Under the pieces are notes generated by a model that was given only the letters and a program-made list of their open reading frames with translations, ran no database searches and was not told the origin of the DNA. From positions 968,313-1,032,312 of the forward strand of contig CAJNDT010005445.1 of the NCBI GenBank assembly GCA_905221615.1: 64,000 nt of DNA, given 5' to 3'. Source of the DNA: Symbiodinium sp. CCMP2592. Its lineage: Eukaryota > Sar > Dinophyceae > Suessiales > Symbiodiniaceae. Shown in pieces: positions 24,200 to 36,233 of this stretch (positions are counted from its first letter, which is position 1; each line of letters starts with the position of its first letter). The position numbers and the translations under genes were made by a program.

Positions 24200-25240
24200 T
24201 TACGTAATGGTTTTGTGGAAGTATCGATATTAGGATGAGTATTGTGATTAATATTAGTACTAGTGTTCGCTGTAAGTATACATGTCAATATTAGTAAATA
24301 TGAATTAGTGTTAGTGCTCATGCTCGTGTTAGAGTTAGCGCTAGTGCCAGTGTCAATGTCAGTAATACAGCACCACTGCTAGTATCAGTGTCAGTCTTAA
24401 TGCTGGGTTTAATCGCAGCTTATATTCGCAGAAGTGCTAGTATAGTAACAATATTAGAACTAGTTTTGATATCGAAGTATTTTGATAGTTTCGTATAGTA
24501 GCAGACTCGTATATCAATACATTAATGTATTCGAACAGTAACATATTTGTATTTTTGTATACTAGTATTTTTGATATGTTAGTACAACTGGTGCACGAGT
24601 ACACTAGTATATTGGTGTATTAGTTTACTAGTATGTGTACTGTATTCATGTATTGTCGAGTCATATTTACAAGTATATCAGTATGTTGGCATGTTAGTCT
24701 ACTAATTTGTCATGTCGGTATACGTGCATATTGCAGTAGTCGTATATTAGTATACTCGCATATTAGTATAGTATATTCATACAACAACGAGAAGTATACT
24801 GTTACATTGGTATATGGGTATATGCTTATGCCAAGACATTAGTACATGAATGCACTAATGTATATATCTGTATCTTAAGATAGTGGTATGTATTTTTTAT
24901 GTACATTAGTATATGCAGGTGTCTATTAGTAAAGAGATTAGTATTCATATCAATACGAATATACTATTGGTATTCGTAAGAGTATTAATGTTGATATTGG
25001 AATTAGGACTACTCATAGTCGTACTAGCCATAATGTAAGTGTTCATGCTGGTAATAGTACTGGCATTCTTGAGTATTCAACAGATGATCAATATCCGTAT
25101 CAGTGTTGTTGATAGCATTACTGTTAACACCACAAGAGTTTATGTATTCGCACTAGTAGGAGTATCAATACTATTGCAAATATTGATGTTAGTATAAATA
25201 TTATTGTGATAAGTATTAGTTGTAGTGTTAGCGTTCGTGC
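24200..25240 (+). repeat. Degenerate ATTAGTA/GTATTAG low-complexity core of element A
   Basis: About 1 kb built from tattagta, gtatattag and agtgttagtg variants without strict period. Matches 55855-56860 in B and, inverted, about 36890-38340 in C. Non-coding. Confidence 0.7.
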
Positions 25241-25654
25241 TATAATATTATGAACACACTTGAAGTATGCACCACGCTTTCCAGGCAATCAGGCAATGAC
25301 CAGGAAGATTCGAAGCTGCCAGTTTGAGTATTGGCATCGGCACCAAAACATGTGGACAGTGACAGGCAACATGTTGAAGTTTTTGCACAACCACCGGTGA
25401 TGCCTCCTGAAACATGGAGTGCCAGGTTTTGGACGGAAGAGCGGAGCCCGAAAGTGAAATCAGAATCCGTTTCGGGCTTCGTAGGGATATAACATGTGAG
25501 AACAAATTATAAAATGTAGAGTTAAGTAGATGTCAGGTGCAGAAAATACCGCAAATACCGATGATTTTGTATGTAGGTGAAGTCATGTAGAAATCGAAGC
25601 ATGAGCAGCAGCAGGTAGAAAAAAGCATGGTATGGATCATGGGGGGGTGTGACC

Positions 25655-25719
25655 ATATATATATAATATCATAAAACATAACATAATATAATACAATATA
25701 GATACACAAATTCTATATG

Positions 25720-25762
<43 letters not shown>

Positions 25763-26468
25763 CTGTCAGTGCATGTGTCTGCCAGTCTGTGCGAGTGTAT
25801 TTAGATGTGTGTTTATATTGCTTGCGTTGTGCCCTATGTATGTTATGTGATATGCACACGAAACAAGCTGTATATTCTATATATTCTGCAGTTTACGTAC
25901 ACTGCTTTGTCAACTTTGTATGTTTGTAGATAAGGCCTGCGATGTGAAACACGTCAGATGTGTGCATTAATTATGTATGTATGTATGTACGTATGTACGT
26001 ATATATATATATATATACGTATATACACATGTATACAAACACATTATGCCTGTTCTGCTTAGTAAGTCTGCGCGCCTAATGTATGTGTAGATGGAAAAAC
26101 CGATCGATCGACAGATGGAGGGCTCGATCGATAATACTGAAACACAAATGGATGTTCATAGGCATGTCTATGCACAAGCTAATCTTAGCTCAGCTCGCCC
26201 CAATCAACCTTCGAGAAGAACTGGGAAGCGGGATCCTTCCTGCCAGGTCTTCTGGCTTTGATCTGAACAGATAATGATAGTTAACATTATTTGATATTAT
26301 TTATATATATATATATATATATATACATATACATATTCTATTATAATTAAGGTATATGTACATCTCTGTTTTTTAGTCAAACTGTCCGAAGCCAAATCCT
26401 CCGGCCGACCCTCAACCCAGAAAGCCTCAGGTCTCAACCCAAGGCCTTATCCCTTGAGTTGGAGGGTG
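25655..26468. other. Microsatellites and non-coding DNA
   Basis: (TA)n(TG)n near 25718-25762, (ATGT)n/(TA)n near 25972-26020 and (TA)n near 26300-26325. No gene recognised. Confidence 0.6.
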
Positions 26469-26508
26469 TAGGGTTTAGGGTTTAGGGTTTAGGGTTTAGG
26501 GTTTAGGG
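26469..26508 (+). repeat. Perfect interstitial telomere repeat (TTTAGGG)
   Basis: Forty bases of perfect TTTAGGG repeats, nearly six units, the cleanest telomere-type array in the window. Confidence 0.92.
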
Positions 26509-29100
26509 CTTGAATCTACACCTTAACCCTGAACAACCGACCTTTTTTTGGGGTTCCTTATTCTGATTTCCTTTTGCGAGTCCTTAAACATGTAGGTTCG
26601 TCCGGGTTATTGCAGGACCTAGCCCCCAAGCCCAAACTACTTAATTGAAGACCTCTTGCGGGATGACTTCACGTGCTGTGACTCTGGGATCCGCCGACCC
26701 CTCCACGAGATCCTGCATCAGAGCGTGGACTTCGATGTCCTGCGGGGCGTTTGGGGCTTGGGCTCGGATTTTGGGCTTGGGTTTCACTCTTCGAGGAGCT
26801 TTGAGTGTTTATGGTTTGTTCAGGGTTTGAGGTCTGGGGCTTGAGATCTAGGGAGATGAACTTGAGTCAGCACCTGGAGTCTCAAGCTTTCCTATCTTCT
26901 CGATCATATGAGCCTTGCAAATCACAGCCAGAAGGGTCCCATGTACCTATAGTAGAGTGTAGGGTTTCCATATTATTAGGAAATATTATATCATGCCCTT
27001 GGGACGTATCCCTTATAACAGTACGTAGGGCCCTTTGGGCAGGAACGGTACTTATGGGTCTGCGTAACTCGCGATTGATGTTTCTCCCCCTTCGCCGTCT
27101 GTCCGTCCTGTCTGTCTATGGACCTCCTCCTTTCCGAGACCAGGCCGTTTCCTGTTATAGGTCCATCTGCCTATCTGTCTGTCTCTCCGGCGCTTCTATC
27201 GTCTCCCCGTTCCATGCACACCACCCGGGACTCCGAATTTAACTGATCAGACCTCCCTTGGCTGACACCAGGTCGCCTTTGGTCTTGGTTCCAGTGTCCT
27301 CTTCATCCACGTCGGTCTTACCCCCATGCACCGGACGCTTAATGCCGAGGGCCTCGCAAGAGGAATCTGGGCTTTTGCATGAGGTCTAAATTTTTGACTG
27401 GGAGGTGGCTGCAAGATTATTGTAATTTTAAAAAAGTCTTTAGGGACTACCCGACAACAAAGTATTCAGGCCCCTTACCGGGAGGCACAGCTTTGAGCTG
27501 AGTCTGGTTGGCCCAAGGGGTATTCGAGAGAGAGGTAGCGGGTAGCTGAAGGCAGTAGACTTACTATCGTAGGGTACTGTCAACGACTCCACTGAGTTCA
27601 ATATGTTCAAGCATTGCATTCCTCTCGCCCTCGAGACCGAAATGATCATGCAGTTGCAACGATACAAGTTGTTCCATCCAACTTATCTTAAACCCTAAAC
27701 CCTATTGAGGGTGCGATCACGTCATCATCAGGACATGTGGCTGCCCCGACCCTTCTGGTTTGAAAACTCAGGAGGGCTTCAAGCCGCGAGTTGAACTGAA
27801 ACAAAACCTGAGGCCAAAGACCCGAAGCGCCCCAACCCTACCCTAAATCCTAAAGCCTAAAACCCTGAACTATGCCCTAAAACCTCAAAAAACGCCCTAC
27901 AACCGAGACCTAAATCTTTTTGGGGCTGTTGCCCCAGATTCCATGGCCAAACAGAACCATCGTTACGCGCCCAACCTCCAGGTTACTGTGTGTACACATT
28001 GCCTCGGCTTCTGCCTCCATGCCAGGCATCATCAAACAACACCTCAGCTGAACTGGTTGTTGCTTTGTTTTATGCTTTCAGGGGCTCTGGTAAGGTTAAG
28101 GGATCTAGAGTTGGGGAGGCCAAAAGTCCTTCTGCAAACAGCATTTATATCTTCGGGACCTCACAGTATATACTACATGTGGTACCCCGTCGGGAGTTTA
28201 GATGACGACAGATTTAGGGTTGAGGGTTCCTGCCGCTCTGCGGCAGTAGGGTTCAGCAGCTCGTGACGGTTTAACAGGTTAACGCTGAGAGACAAAATTA
28301 AGAACGCTGTGATGATAATTTCGGGTGCTGGTGCCAGGGACTGATGTGATAAACAAACTTTAAAATTACTGCTGATGATGACGATGATGGTAGCGTGAAG
28401 GATGCGGAGGACAATGCAAATGAGAAAGCTTTCATGAACCAGGCCCCCCCCAAAAAGGCGGGCAAGGTGCCAACCGCTAGCCAAACAAAGGCTCGGAAGT
28501 ACGGAACGGCGATGGTCAATCAGGGTTTAGTTGGAAGGTAGCATTTCGGGTTTACAGGTGACAGGGGCCGAGGGTTTCGGGTGCAGGGGAGCTGTCGCCT
28601 TGTCAGTGCCGAGGGACTACAGCCCCCAGACCGAAAATCCTCACTCGTCACACAGGGCTTTAGAAAAGCACATGAGAAAAACGTTGGGTAGGGATATCCC
28701 ATATGTACCCCCTTATACTGAAGCGCAGAGAAAGCAAGGTGCCAAAGAACAGCGGAAATCAGTGATGTTCAAAGACCCGGTGGCTCTACAAGAATTTTCA
28801 GACAGTTGGAGATACTTGGCCTCATGCCCGGAAACAAACTCTTCCAAAGAACGATGGTTAAGGGCTTAAGTTTAGAACTTAAGGTGGCTAACCCTGAACC
28901 CCATCTCTTAGCCTTAAGGTGTGCAGGGTTTACAGGGTCTACAGTCTACAGCTAATCAAGACGTTTGACAACAACTGCCAGGAGCATGGCAGCATGCGAA
29001 CGTTCGGTGAGCCGAGCTGTACATCAACCACCTGAATATCTGGACTGTCGAGGAGTGCGCTAGTGACTAGTGGGCATGTCCTTGTGTATGCGCGGCTGTG
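26509..29100. other. Non-coding DNA, nothing recognised
   Basis: CCCTAAA motifs singly (27690-27705, 27835-27905), a small GATGAT tract near 28370. No frame with convincing protein content. Confidence 0.5.
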
Positions 29101-29101
29101 T

Positions 29102-29496
29102 GTGTATATATATATATATATATACAAAAAGTTTATTGATTTACTTATTCATTCATCGAGAGAGTGAGAAACAAACCAGCACTGCAAAGACAGAACGACA
29201 GACAAAAATGAAAAGCATGCAGATGGATAGAACGACAGAAGCAAAGACAAAAACAGCGACAAAACGACAAATCAAGAACGAAATAAAGAGACAGAAGGAG
29301 AAAGTCACATGTGCAGGCATGCGTATCCGCATACAACATAGAGCTTCTATATATATATATACACACATACATATGGACATACATATAGATAAACATATAG
29401 ATATACATATACATATACGTATACACACATATATGTATATATATATATATATATATACATATACATACACATATACGTATACACACATATATATAC
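29102..29496. repeat. TA and ACATAT-type microsatellite cluster
   Basis: (TA)n near 29105-29123, then from 29348 tatatata, cacatacata and atagatatacatat repeats to 29493. Between them is an A-rich stretch (gacagacaaaaatgaaaagc). Frames through it are Lys/Tyr/Ile-rich artefacts. Confidence 0.8.
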
Positions 29497-29659
29497 CTGG
29501 AGAACCCTTTGTGCTATAAATTCTTGCACGTGCAAGTTTGTTGCTCGCTTCGTTTCGGGATTGTATTTTGGTGCGTTTCCGGGAAGAAACGCTCGATAAC
29601 CCAATAAACGCTCGTAAAGAACGAATGCTCTGATATCCCAGCTGATGTTCATGATGTAT

Positions 29660-32600
29660 GGCATCGAGATCAAAGCTGAAAGAGCCGCGCTCTCAGTTGT
29701 TTTTTTGCCTCCTCTGCAGCGCTCTGCCGCTTGCTTCTCGAGCTGCACTTTGTAAGCCCCGAGCATTTTCTGCATCGATCTATAGGCAACACTCAATGCA
29801 TGAGTCCCACTTCGCCGGGCAAGCCGCGCTGCCCGGCCAATAAAGTCCTCATCGGACCAGCATGCTTGGTCTTAGTTGCCCATATGAAACACCGCACATT
29901 CCTTTCCCACACAGCGTTATGCCAACTCATTACGTGCACATCATATTGCAGCGATGTGGCTGAGCGGATTGAGTGCTTTGCGGCCACGTGCTGCCGCTTG
30001 TAGAATCGGTATGCTTGGTTTGTTACAGCGTGCATTAAGATCTATAGCAGATTAGGGGCTAGCACTGAATTTGCCAGCAAGCCACGTGAAATGAGCCTGC
30101 ATGTGCAGTTTCGGCCGCATACGGAATAGTTTCCAGGTCGTCGTCTCAAGGCAGCGTCGGGCGAGGACAACGTATCCAGCCTGAGATTGCTTGGGATAAT
30201 ATTTTTCGGATTGGGCCATTACCGTACCACAGAATCATAACGAGCCAGGATGCACACATCTCGTCTCCAGCTTCTACAATTAGCTTGCTGGTCGCAGGTT
30301 CCAACCAGAGCCCTTCATAGTGAAGCAGCCGAAAGTATCTGTTAGCACAGCCAACAGCATACTTCAACATTTGCAAGAGGTCTTCAGAGCATTCCTTAGT
30401 TTAGGGCAGGGTTTGGAATTTGGGGCATTTTATAATCAATTAAGATATATTGACTACCAGCCTAGGTTATGCTATTTTAAAGCAGGCATGGGCTCACACC
30501 TTGACAAAAGGTTCTCCAGCCATGAAGTCAGAATGGCTGTGTCAGCACCTCTGCCACCTGTAGCCGAAGGAAAACTCGAAGACCTTAATTGCAGATCATG
30601 GATATCGAAGCACAACCGACCAATTAATACATAGCTTATAAACCATTATTGATGGTAGGGCAAAATCCTATATTAATTCGAATATCACAGGATCTTGCCC
30701 ATCTTGAAGGCACTTGGTGAGAATCCTCGAATATGAGTGGCAACACAGCACCACTTGATGAAGTCAGCATATGCTTTGTTGAGGCGAGCTTTCAAAGACC
30801 GCCCACGAAATATTCCCAGTCGGCATACCAGCACAACTCCTGAAGCAGCAAAATCCCGGCCACACCTCCAGCAGCACACATGACATAAATTAAGCGATAT
30901 CATACCATTCAACGACTTAATTAATGCTTCTCAGTGACCCGATGTGCCACGTGTGGGCCGGATCGACCAAAGCACGCTGCGGAGCTCCCAGCCCAGGCAC
31001 GGCGAACAGGGGCGATGGATTCACTTTGAACGGCGTCGGGCCCTCACCAGCAGAGCGCCAGGGTGCATCCATTGCGAGGTTGAACCACTCCTGAAATGAT
31101 CAGTTTGGATTTGTTGGAGGGCTTGTGCATCAGGACATGTTGATCCATAGTACTAGCTGATCGAAGCCCAGAAACCTCACTGCTGCATAGATGGCACTTG
31201 CGTGCACATTGCCAGCCAGTTTTCAAAGCCATCGCCTCATGCAAAACACTGCATGCTTGCATACTGCATGATCGTATGGGCAAGCAATCACATCAACATA
31301 GCCGGGTTCCCACCTTCCTCAGGTATACCCAGTCACCTTTCACTCCCACCAAACAAAAGTAGAAGGTGGTAGGCCCCAGAGGAGAGTCGACCTCAGCTAA
31401 TGGTTGACTAGTGTTGATCCCAGCCCATGCGATTTATTTTTTTGTGATCAACCCTAGGCCCACGGTATAACATGAAATTATAATTGTACTTAAGTTTGTA
31501 ACCTAGCAGCAGTAATACCTTTGTTGTACAAATCAGAAAGGTCTGCAGCGAAAGCCTCATTAAGCTTATCCAGAGTTTCATCTTTCCAGTATAGTTCAGC
31601 CGGCACGACAGTGTAGAGGAATCGAGTACAGTAGCTGTGCCTGTGCCAGGCACAATGGGATACATACGATACGATCATAGCAGATTATTCCGTAGAGCTT
31701 AGTTTGGGGTTTATATATACATTTAGAATTTACAGCTAGTCGATTTGTCGGGTTAGGGGTTTACAATGCAAAACTATACGGCTCATGCTGGATTGAGTGG
31801 CCCACTGCTGTTCTTGAACGACGTACCTTTGAAGGATATGCATGGCTGGATACCTTCCACCATTATGGGAAGCTTGTACTTCCCCCTTCCTTCGTCACCG
31901 TGTATGTATAGCGGAACTGTGTGAGTCAAAGGCGGGGTATTGGGCTCGTTCATGATATGTGAAGGGTCAAACTCATTGTGCAACTTCCAAAACTCTGAAA
32001 GCATGGCTTGCCACTTTGCTGTATCCTCGATACCGATTCCACCTAAGACCAGGTAGCTCTGCTCTCGCAGCAGATACTTCATCCAACTGCTTGGATAGAT
32101 CACCGGGTAGGCAATCTCCACCTTCTTGAGAGTCGGGCGTCTCCGTCGAACTGGAACATTCACAAAGTTGATGCTCACTGGTACCGTCATATTCTCACGA
32201 TGTATGAGCCGATGAAGGTTTCGACACGTGTTCGAATTTGTACGTCCAGCAGCTGAAAGCTTGTAGAGCAGGTCCAGTTGTCCTAGAGATCATATGATAT
32301 AATGGATCGAAAGACTGAGCTCAAGCCACTTAAGGCCAAAATATTATTGCAGCTTGGTGTCGTATGCCACCCCCAATCTTGCACATCAGTGTTGCAGTAG
32401 CCGCTGTCCCTTTGGCAGATTCTGCCTGATCAAATCACGACATGGTGGTGCAAACCCTGCTGGCTAGTACAGCTTAGGAACTCCATTGAAGTATTTTGAC
32501 ATGATTTCAGCCGCAGCTTCTTGATCGAGGTCATGATCTTCTTGCTGCCGGGAAGAGCGAGGACCTCAATTCCAGAATACATGACTTTATCGTTCGATTG

Positions 32601-32796
32601 GTGTACATCGTATTAAGTTTTGAGTCAAGATTCCATCCACCAAGAGATTCAGGGTTGCATCATTGACACCTCCAGAACCTGGCATGCAGGAATAGCGCTT
32701 TTCCCAGTATGATTCGATCAGCATGGACAAGCCAGAACTTCCAAAGCAGTGAGTGGCAACCCTCTCGATTTTTTGCTCTCGTGGCCCAGAACTCAT
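29660..32796 (-). CDS. Many-exon gene of the dinoflagellate HGDEGRG-type family (gene 3), apparently uninterrupted
   Basis: Inferred exons, 5' to 3' on the minus strand: 32796-32605 (start ATG 32796, MSSGPREQKIERV); about 32545-32475; 32285-31795; 31655-31520; 31235-31185; 31035-30957; 30880-30695; 30570-30495; 30385-30250; 30125-30055; 29865-29660. Landmarks in order: LDLLYKLSAAGRTN, SWMKYLLREQSYLVLGGIG, PLYIHGDEGRGKYKLPIMV, RFLYTVVPAELYWKDETL, LKTGWQCARKCHLCSSE, PLFAVPGLGAPQRALVDPAH then TWHIG, CGRDFAASGVV, GGRGADTAILTSWLENLL, ANRYFRLLHYEGLWLEPA, RPKLHMQAHF, SDEDFIGRAARLARRSG. I recognise this order from a large dinoflagellate family of unknown function, perhaps a transposase relative. No internal stop was noticed. 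Boundaries are approximate. Confidence 0.6.
31795..32285 (-). other. Core exon of gene 3 with the HGDEGRG motif
   Basis: The longest exon of the gene, about 160 codons. It runs from LDLLYKLSAAGRTNSNTCRN through YPVIYPSSWMKYLL and a Trp-rich segment to PLYIHGDEGRGKYKLPIMV, ending near NSSG. The acidic GDEG in a hydrophobic strand could be a metal-binding position of an RNase-H-like nuclease fold, but that is speculation. Confidence 0.65.
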
Positions 32797-33045
32797 AATG
32801 CATGCATGCAATTTGCCCGCATGACCATTCATGGTATGCTAGGGGAACTATCGGAATTGTGCTTGTGCATGTGTATTCACACACGAAGCAGCATCGGTTG
32901 GAACCTGCATGTGGCAAGGCCTGCACTATACTCCTAGAGTACGATAGCATAACCCCACTGCACTATATATGGTAACAGCCTCTCGATGCATGCATATTAT
33001 ATGCAGGCATGCCGCCACTGCTCTGGCCATCCAAACAAAACTCAG

Positions 33046-33180
33046 GAGCGCTTCCTCTTGGGGGCACTCTTTGCAGAAGCAGGCGAGCCCTTCCTCTTCC
33101 CACCAGACTTCAAAGCCTTGGGGCTGGGAGTGGTACCTTTTTTCTTCGGTGGCGCCTTTGCATGGGACCTGGCAAACATG
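33046..33180 (-). CDS. Lysine-rich C-terminal exon of gene 2
   Basis: Reads AKAPPKKKGTTPSPKALKSG, then GKRKGSPASAKSAPKRKRS and a TGA at about 33046. The basic tail resembles a nuclear-localisation or DNA-binding tail. It most likely ends the gene lying upstream; gene 3 starts about 250 bases farther on. Confidence 0.5.
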
Positions 33181-33419
33181 ACATTCCATAATCAGCACAT
33201 GCAGTGCACATGCCAGCAGACAAATGAAGGCTTTGGATTCGATACATGCCTCGCTCGCACCACCATTGCATTGATAGCCAAATCTAGCCGGGTGCATTGG
33301 GCATAGCAGGCCAGGAGCTTTTGCTTCGTGTCCCTCAGTGTACACATGGCTGCCAAACCGTTACAGCAATATGCCTGCATGATGACTCCTGTACTGTATG
33401 ATCATGATTGAATATAATT

Positions 33420-34140
33420 CGATCCAAGCATCCGGGAGGGTGGCGTGCCAGCATCAAGAACCGCATCCTCCTGAAACTTCAGAAGAGATCTGTTGAACCG
33501 ATCGAGCTCCTCAACTTTGGGCTTCAGCTCTGTAGCCAACCTGGGATTCAGTCAAATTAAGAATTTAAGCATGGCTGCATCATTGGCACATGTGTGGGCT
33601 ATTCAGTAGAGAAGCTCGATAGCCCTCTTGGTTCCATTGTCATGCAGCTTGTCCTGCCAGGCACAATAGATGGTACAGTTTGGGTCGATACTAGCATATG
33701 CATGATAAGCTCCTTCAGGTCATTCCCCTTGTCCACCTTCTTGCCAGTCATCTCGATATACACAGCCAGAACACCTTGGAATCGCAGCTGATGATTGCTA
33801 CTGTGCAAGCTACACTAGGACATCACCTCCTATATAATCTAGCCAAGTTACTGAATACATCCTGGTTGGCTTGCAGCACAGGGAGACATTTCTCTTTAGC
33901 CGAGCAGGCGGTTGAAGCCACAGCAGCTCGCGCATGATCAACATCGGTTCTGCTTGAAGCATTGGTCCTGAGCAGTACTATAATATTCTAAATTTTAAAG
34001 TCATATTTGACAAACCAAGCATAGCCCAGCATTTAATTTACTCTGTGGCTCTGCAAGGCGGAGTTCTCCGTCACCGTGTTCATCAGCAAGCTACCACTGG
34101 GATCCTGATCGAAGAGGCCATGGGGCTTGTAGGTACTTGT
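33420..34140 (-). CDS. Exon group of gene 2 (unknown function)
   Basis: Consecutive open stretches on the minus strand: about 34140-34040 (STYKPHGLFDQDPSGSLLMN, then TVTENSALQSHR); 33940-33830 (STACSAKEKCLPVLQANQDV, then FSNLARLY); 33795-33700 (GVLAVYIEMTGKKVDKGND); 33660-33600 (DKLHDNGTKRAIELL); 33540-33430 (ELKPKVEELDRFNRSLLKFQ then EDAVLDAG). Composition is protein-like, helical and charged. No domain recognised; borders approximate. Confidence 0.45.
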
Positions 34141-34849
34141 TAGCTGGGGGCTATAGGGAAATTATCCGGAGTATAAGATATATGTTAATATATTTGACTA
34201 TATATAATTATTACAACGTCCTGGGTTTGGGGGGGTTTGCATTCGGGGTTATACAGATAATAGCTGCTTTGTGACTCAGGAGGGTTTGGCTCTTAAGGTT
34301 TAGGGCTTTCGAAAGGCTGGGGCACATGGTTGCAGCTGATATTGGGTCTTTGGATTCAGGGAACAAACAGACCTAAACCGATCTAGCTTATACATCGCCA
34401 ACATAACTTCAGCCGGGGGGGTTGGGACTGCTTACAGTTTGGGGCCTGTAGTCGGATTCCGGCCATGTGGGGAATCGGGGAGAGATTAGCTTGGGCTTTA
34501 AGTGTTAAGGCTAAGGGCACAAAATATTTTCAAGTCCCATTATCTGAGCAAGCTGATGAATTGCACGATCGAAACCTCACCTGAGCCCTCACACCAACCT
34601 CGCCTCAACCCTCACACCAGCACATAATGATCGATCTATTAATGCATGCACCATAGGCCTGAAACATGCATGCCCACGTAGTGCCTGCTTATGCACCCCT
34701 AGAAACTATAAGCTAGACCCTTATAGTTGCTGCCAAACCCTAGTAGTTAATTAACACAGCCATATAACTCCGAAGCCTCAACATTCCGAACAATCAATAC
34801 ATCCCCGGAACCAGAGACCCGGAAGCCCATCTATAGATAGCCCAAACAT

Positions 34850-35450
34850 CAGAACCCCAACCTAGCCCTCACTCCAACACCTACACTACAACCGGCCTCG
34901 CACGTGAAGTTGCCAGTTTGCTTGGCAGACTGGAGCTCGGAATTCCTGAATAGGAAATCCTCCTTAGTGGGAATTTTGTATTCTTCAGCTCCATGAACCT
35001 CATTGGTTCTCACCAATCCTCTCGCCGTAGCCCAGCGCTTGGAGTTGTCAATCATTGTCCTTAGATCATTCAAGTGATGGAGGTCAATCTCACCACATGT
35101 AGCAAACCATCATAATAGATAATATATGAGTCATGTAGCTGTGTGAACCCCATGGCAGCCATGGAGATTTCAGTCTCCCATCCTCCCTTCTTATCATTCT
35201 GTGCAAGCTGTTGGGATATCTTCTGCAGCTCCACTTCAACAGCCTTGAAGGATCCATGCTGCAAGAGCAGCTCTCGAAGTCGTTCCCCTCAGATTGCAGC
35301 TCACTCTGCAAATCTAGTTGCACATGCTCCAAGACCTATACAACATTTTTGCATTATGTGAAAGCGTCGTTCGTTGGTGTCCTTGAACATTCGCATTGCT
35401 TCCTCTGAGCACTTGAGCTCGCCCTTCTTGTTGGGTTAGAAGTATCGGTT
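34850..35450 (-). CDS. Exon group of gene 2 with an in-frame stop
   Basis: About 35450-35340 reads MNRYF, then TAA, then PNKKGELKCSEEAMRMFKDT; 35264-35090 reads FKAVEVELQKISQQLAQNDK then MAAMGFTQLHDSYIIYYDGL; 35090-34880 continues in a different frame as LHHLNDLRTMIDNSKRWATA then EEYKIPTKEDFLFRNSELQS. RYF...G-E-L-K-C is a pattern I associate with dinoflagellate-expanded proteins. The TAA and the frame change suggest decay, though a small intron could explain the frame change. Confidence 0.45.
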
Positions 35451-35559
35451 CATCCTGAGCTTGCACGCACACACACACAGAGATCAGCTAGCACACCTAT
35501 ACTGCCTAGCATGCACGAGCACCATGCATGGCACACTTTATACCGATCCTCACACATGC

Positions 35560-35935
35560 AATGCACAGTCTAGCATCCTCCAGTATGTGCCATCCTGGTA
35601 CATCGAGACGGTGCTTGAAGAAGACGGGGCCGGGGAAGGTGGCACGGCTTGGGCTGGATTGGGCTGTGTTGGGGTGGCACTGGGCTCCCGCACTGTGGGA
35701 GTGAGCGGGGCAGTCCTTGCCCTGCGGGGTCCCTTGGCACCCTTGCCTCTAGCTGGTGTAGCAACCACACGAGGCTGGCTTGGTGCGGCTGGCTTGGCCT
35801 GTGTTTGACCATGGTGTGGTAGCCCTGGCACAAAAGCACCGCTGATCACAGCCTCATGAACAGCTCCACTTCCACCGGGTGATCCTGTGATGTGGTGCTC
35901 TAGCACAGAAGTTTCCGAGAGTGGGCCAGGGGAAA
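35560..35935 (-). CDS. Proline/alanine-rich exon of gene 2
   Basis: Minus-strand open stretch starting near SGPLSETSVLEHHITGSPGG, through AKPAAPSQPRVVATPARGKG, to STVSMYQDGTYWRM. Low-complexity linker composition; no stops. Placed in the gene because it shares strand and lies between other exons. Confidence 0.4.
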
Positions 35936-36019
35936 AGCACACACAGAGACATGCACACATACACACACACACCGTGCATGTTATATGTGTGCATGCACAC
36001 AGCAGAAATTTTAAAGTTT

Positions 36020-36116
36020 ATGCATTCATACATATATATATATATATATATATACATATATATGTATATAGTGTGTGTGTGTGTGGGTGGGTGCACATGT
36101 GATATATATGTATATA

Positions 36117-36153
<37 letters not shown>

Positions 36154-36233
36154 TGCACATCATCACACACTCGAACGATCTGTAATTATATATGTATATA
36201 CATGCAGGTTTATATATATGTATATATATATAT
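36020..36233. repeat. (TA)n and (TG)n microsatellites beside element C
   Basis: TA runs at about 36030-36070 and 36118-36150, TG near 36070-36087, and TA directly at the element C border. Confidence 0.85.

Larger units (their letters stand above)
23023..25654 (+). mobile_element. Terminal-inverted-repeat element A, 2.6 kb
   Basis: The left end gcttacgccccccccc plus catgatccatac mirrors the right end gtatggatcatggggggg plus tgtgacc, an imperfect inverted repeat of about 36 bp with C/G tracts. Both ends sit in TA-rich microsatellite. A near-copy (B) occupies 54773-57267, and an inverted relative (C) 36234-38474. Inside, from the left: a 241-bp palindromic satellite, then about 1 kb of degenerate ATTAGTA-type sequence, then a unique 300-bp segment. 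No transposase-like frame is seen, so it is presumably non-autonomous. Confidence 0.75.

Noticed and set aside
25248-25505. Minus-strand frame of 85 codons in element A, also open at 56884-57117 in element B
   Set aside because: It is kept open in both copies, but the few differences between them are mostly amino-acid changing, there is no known motif, and the element has no other coding sequence.
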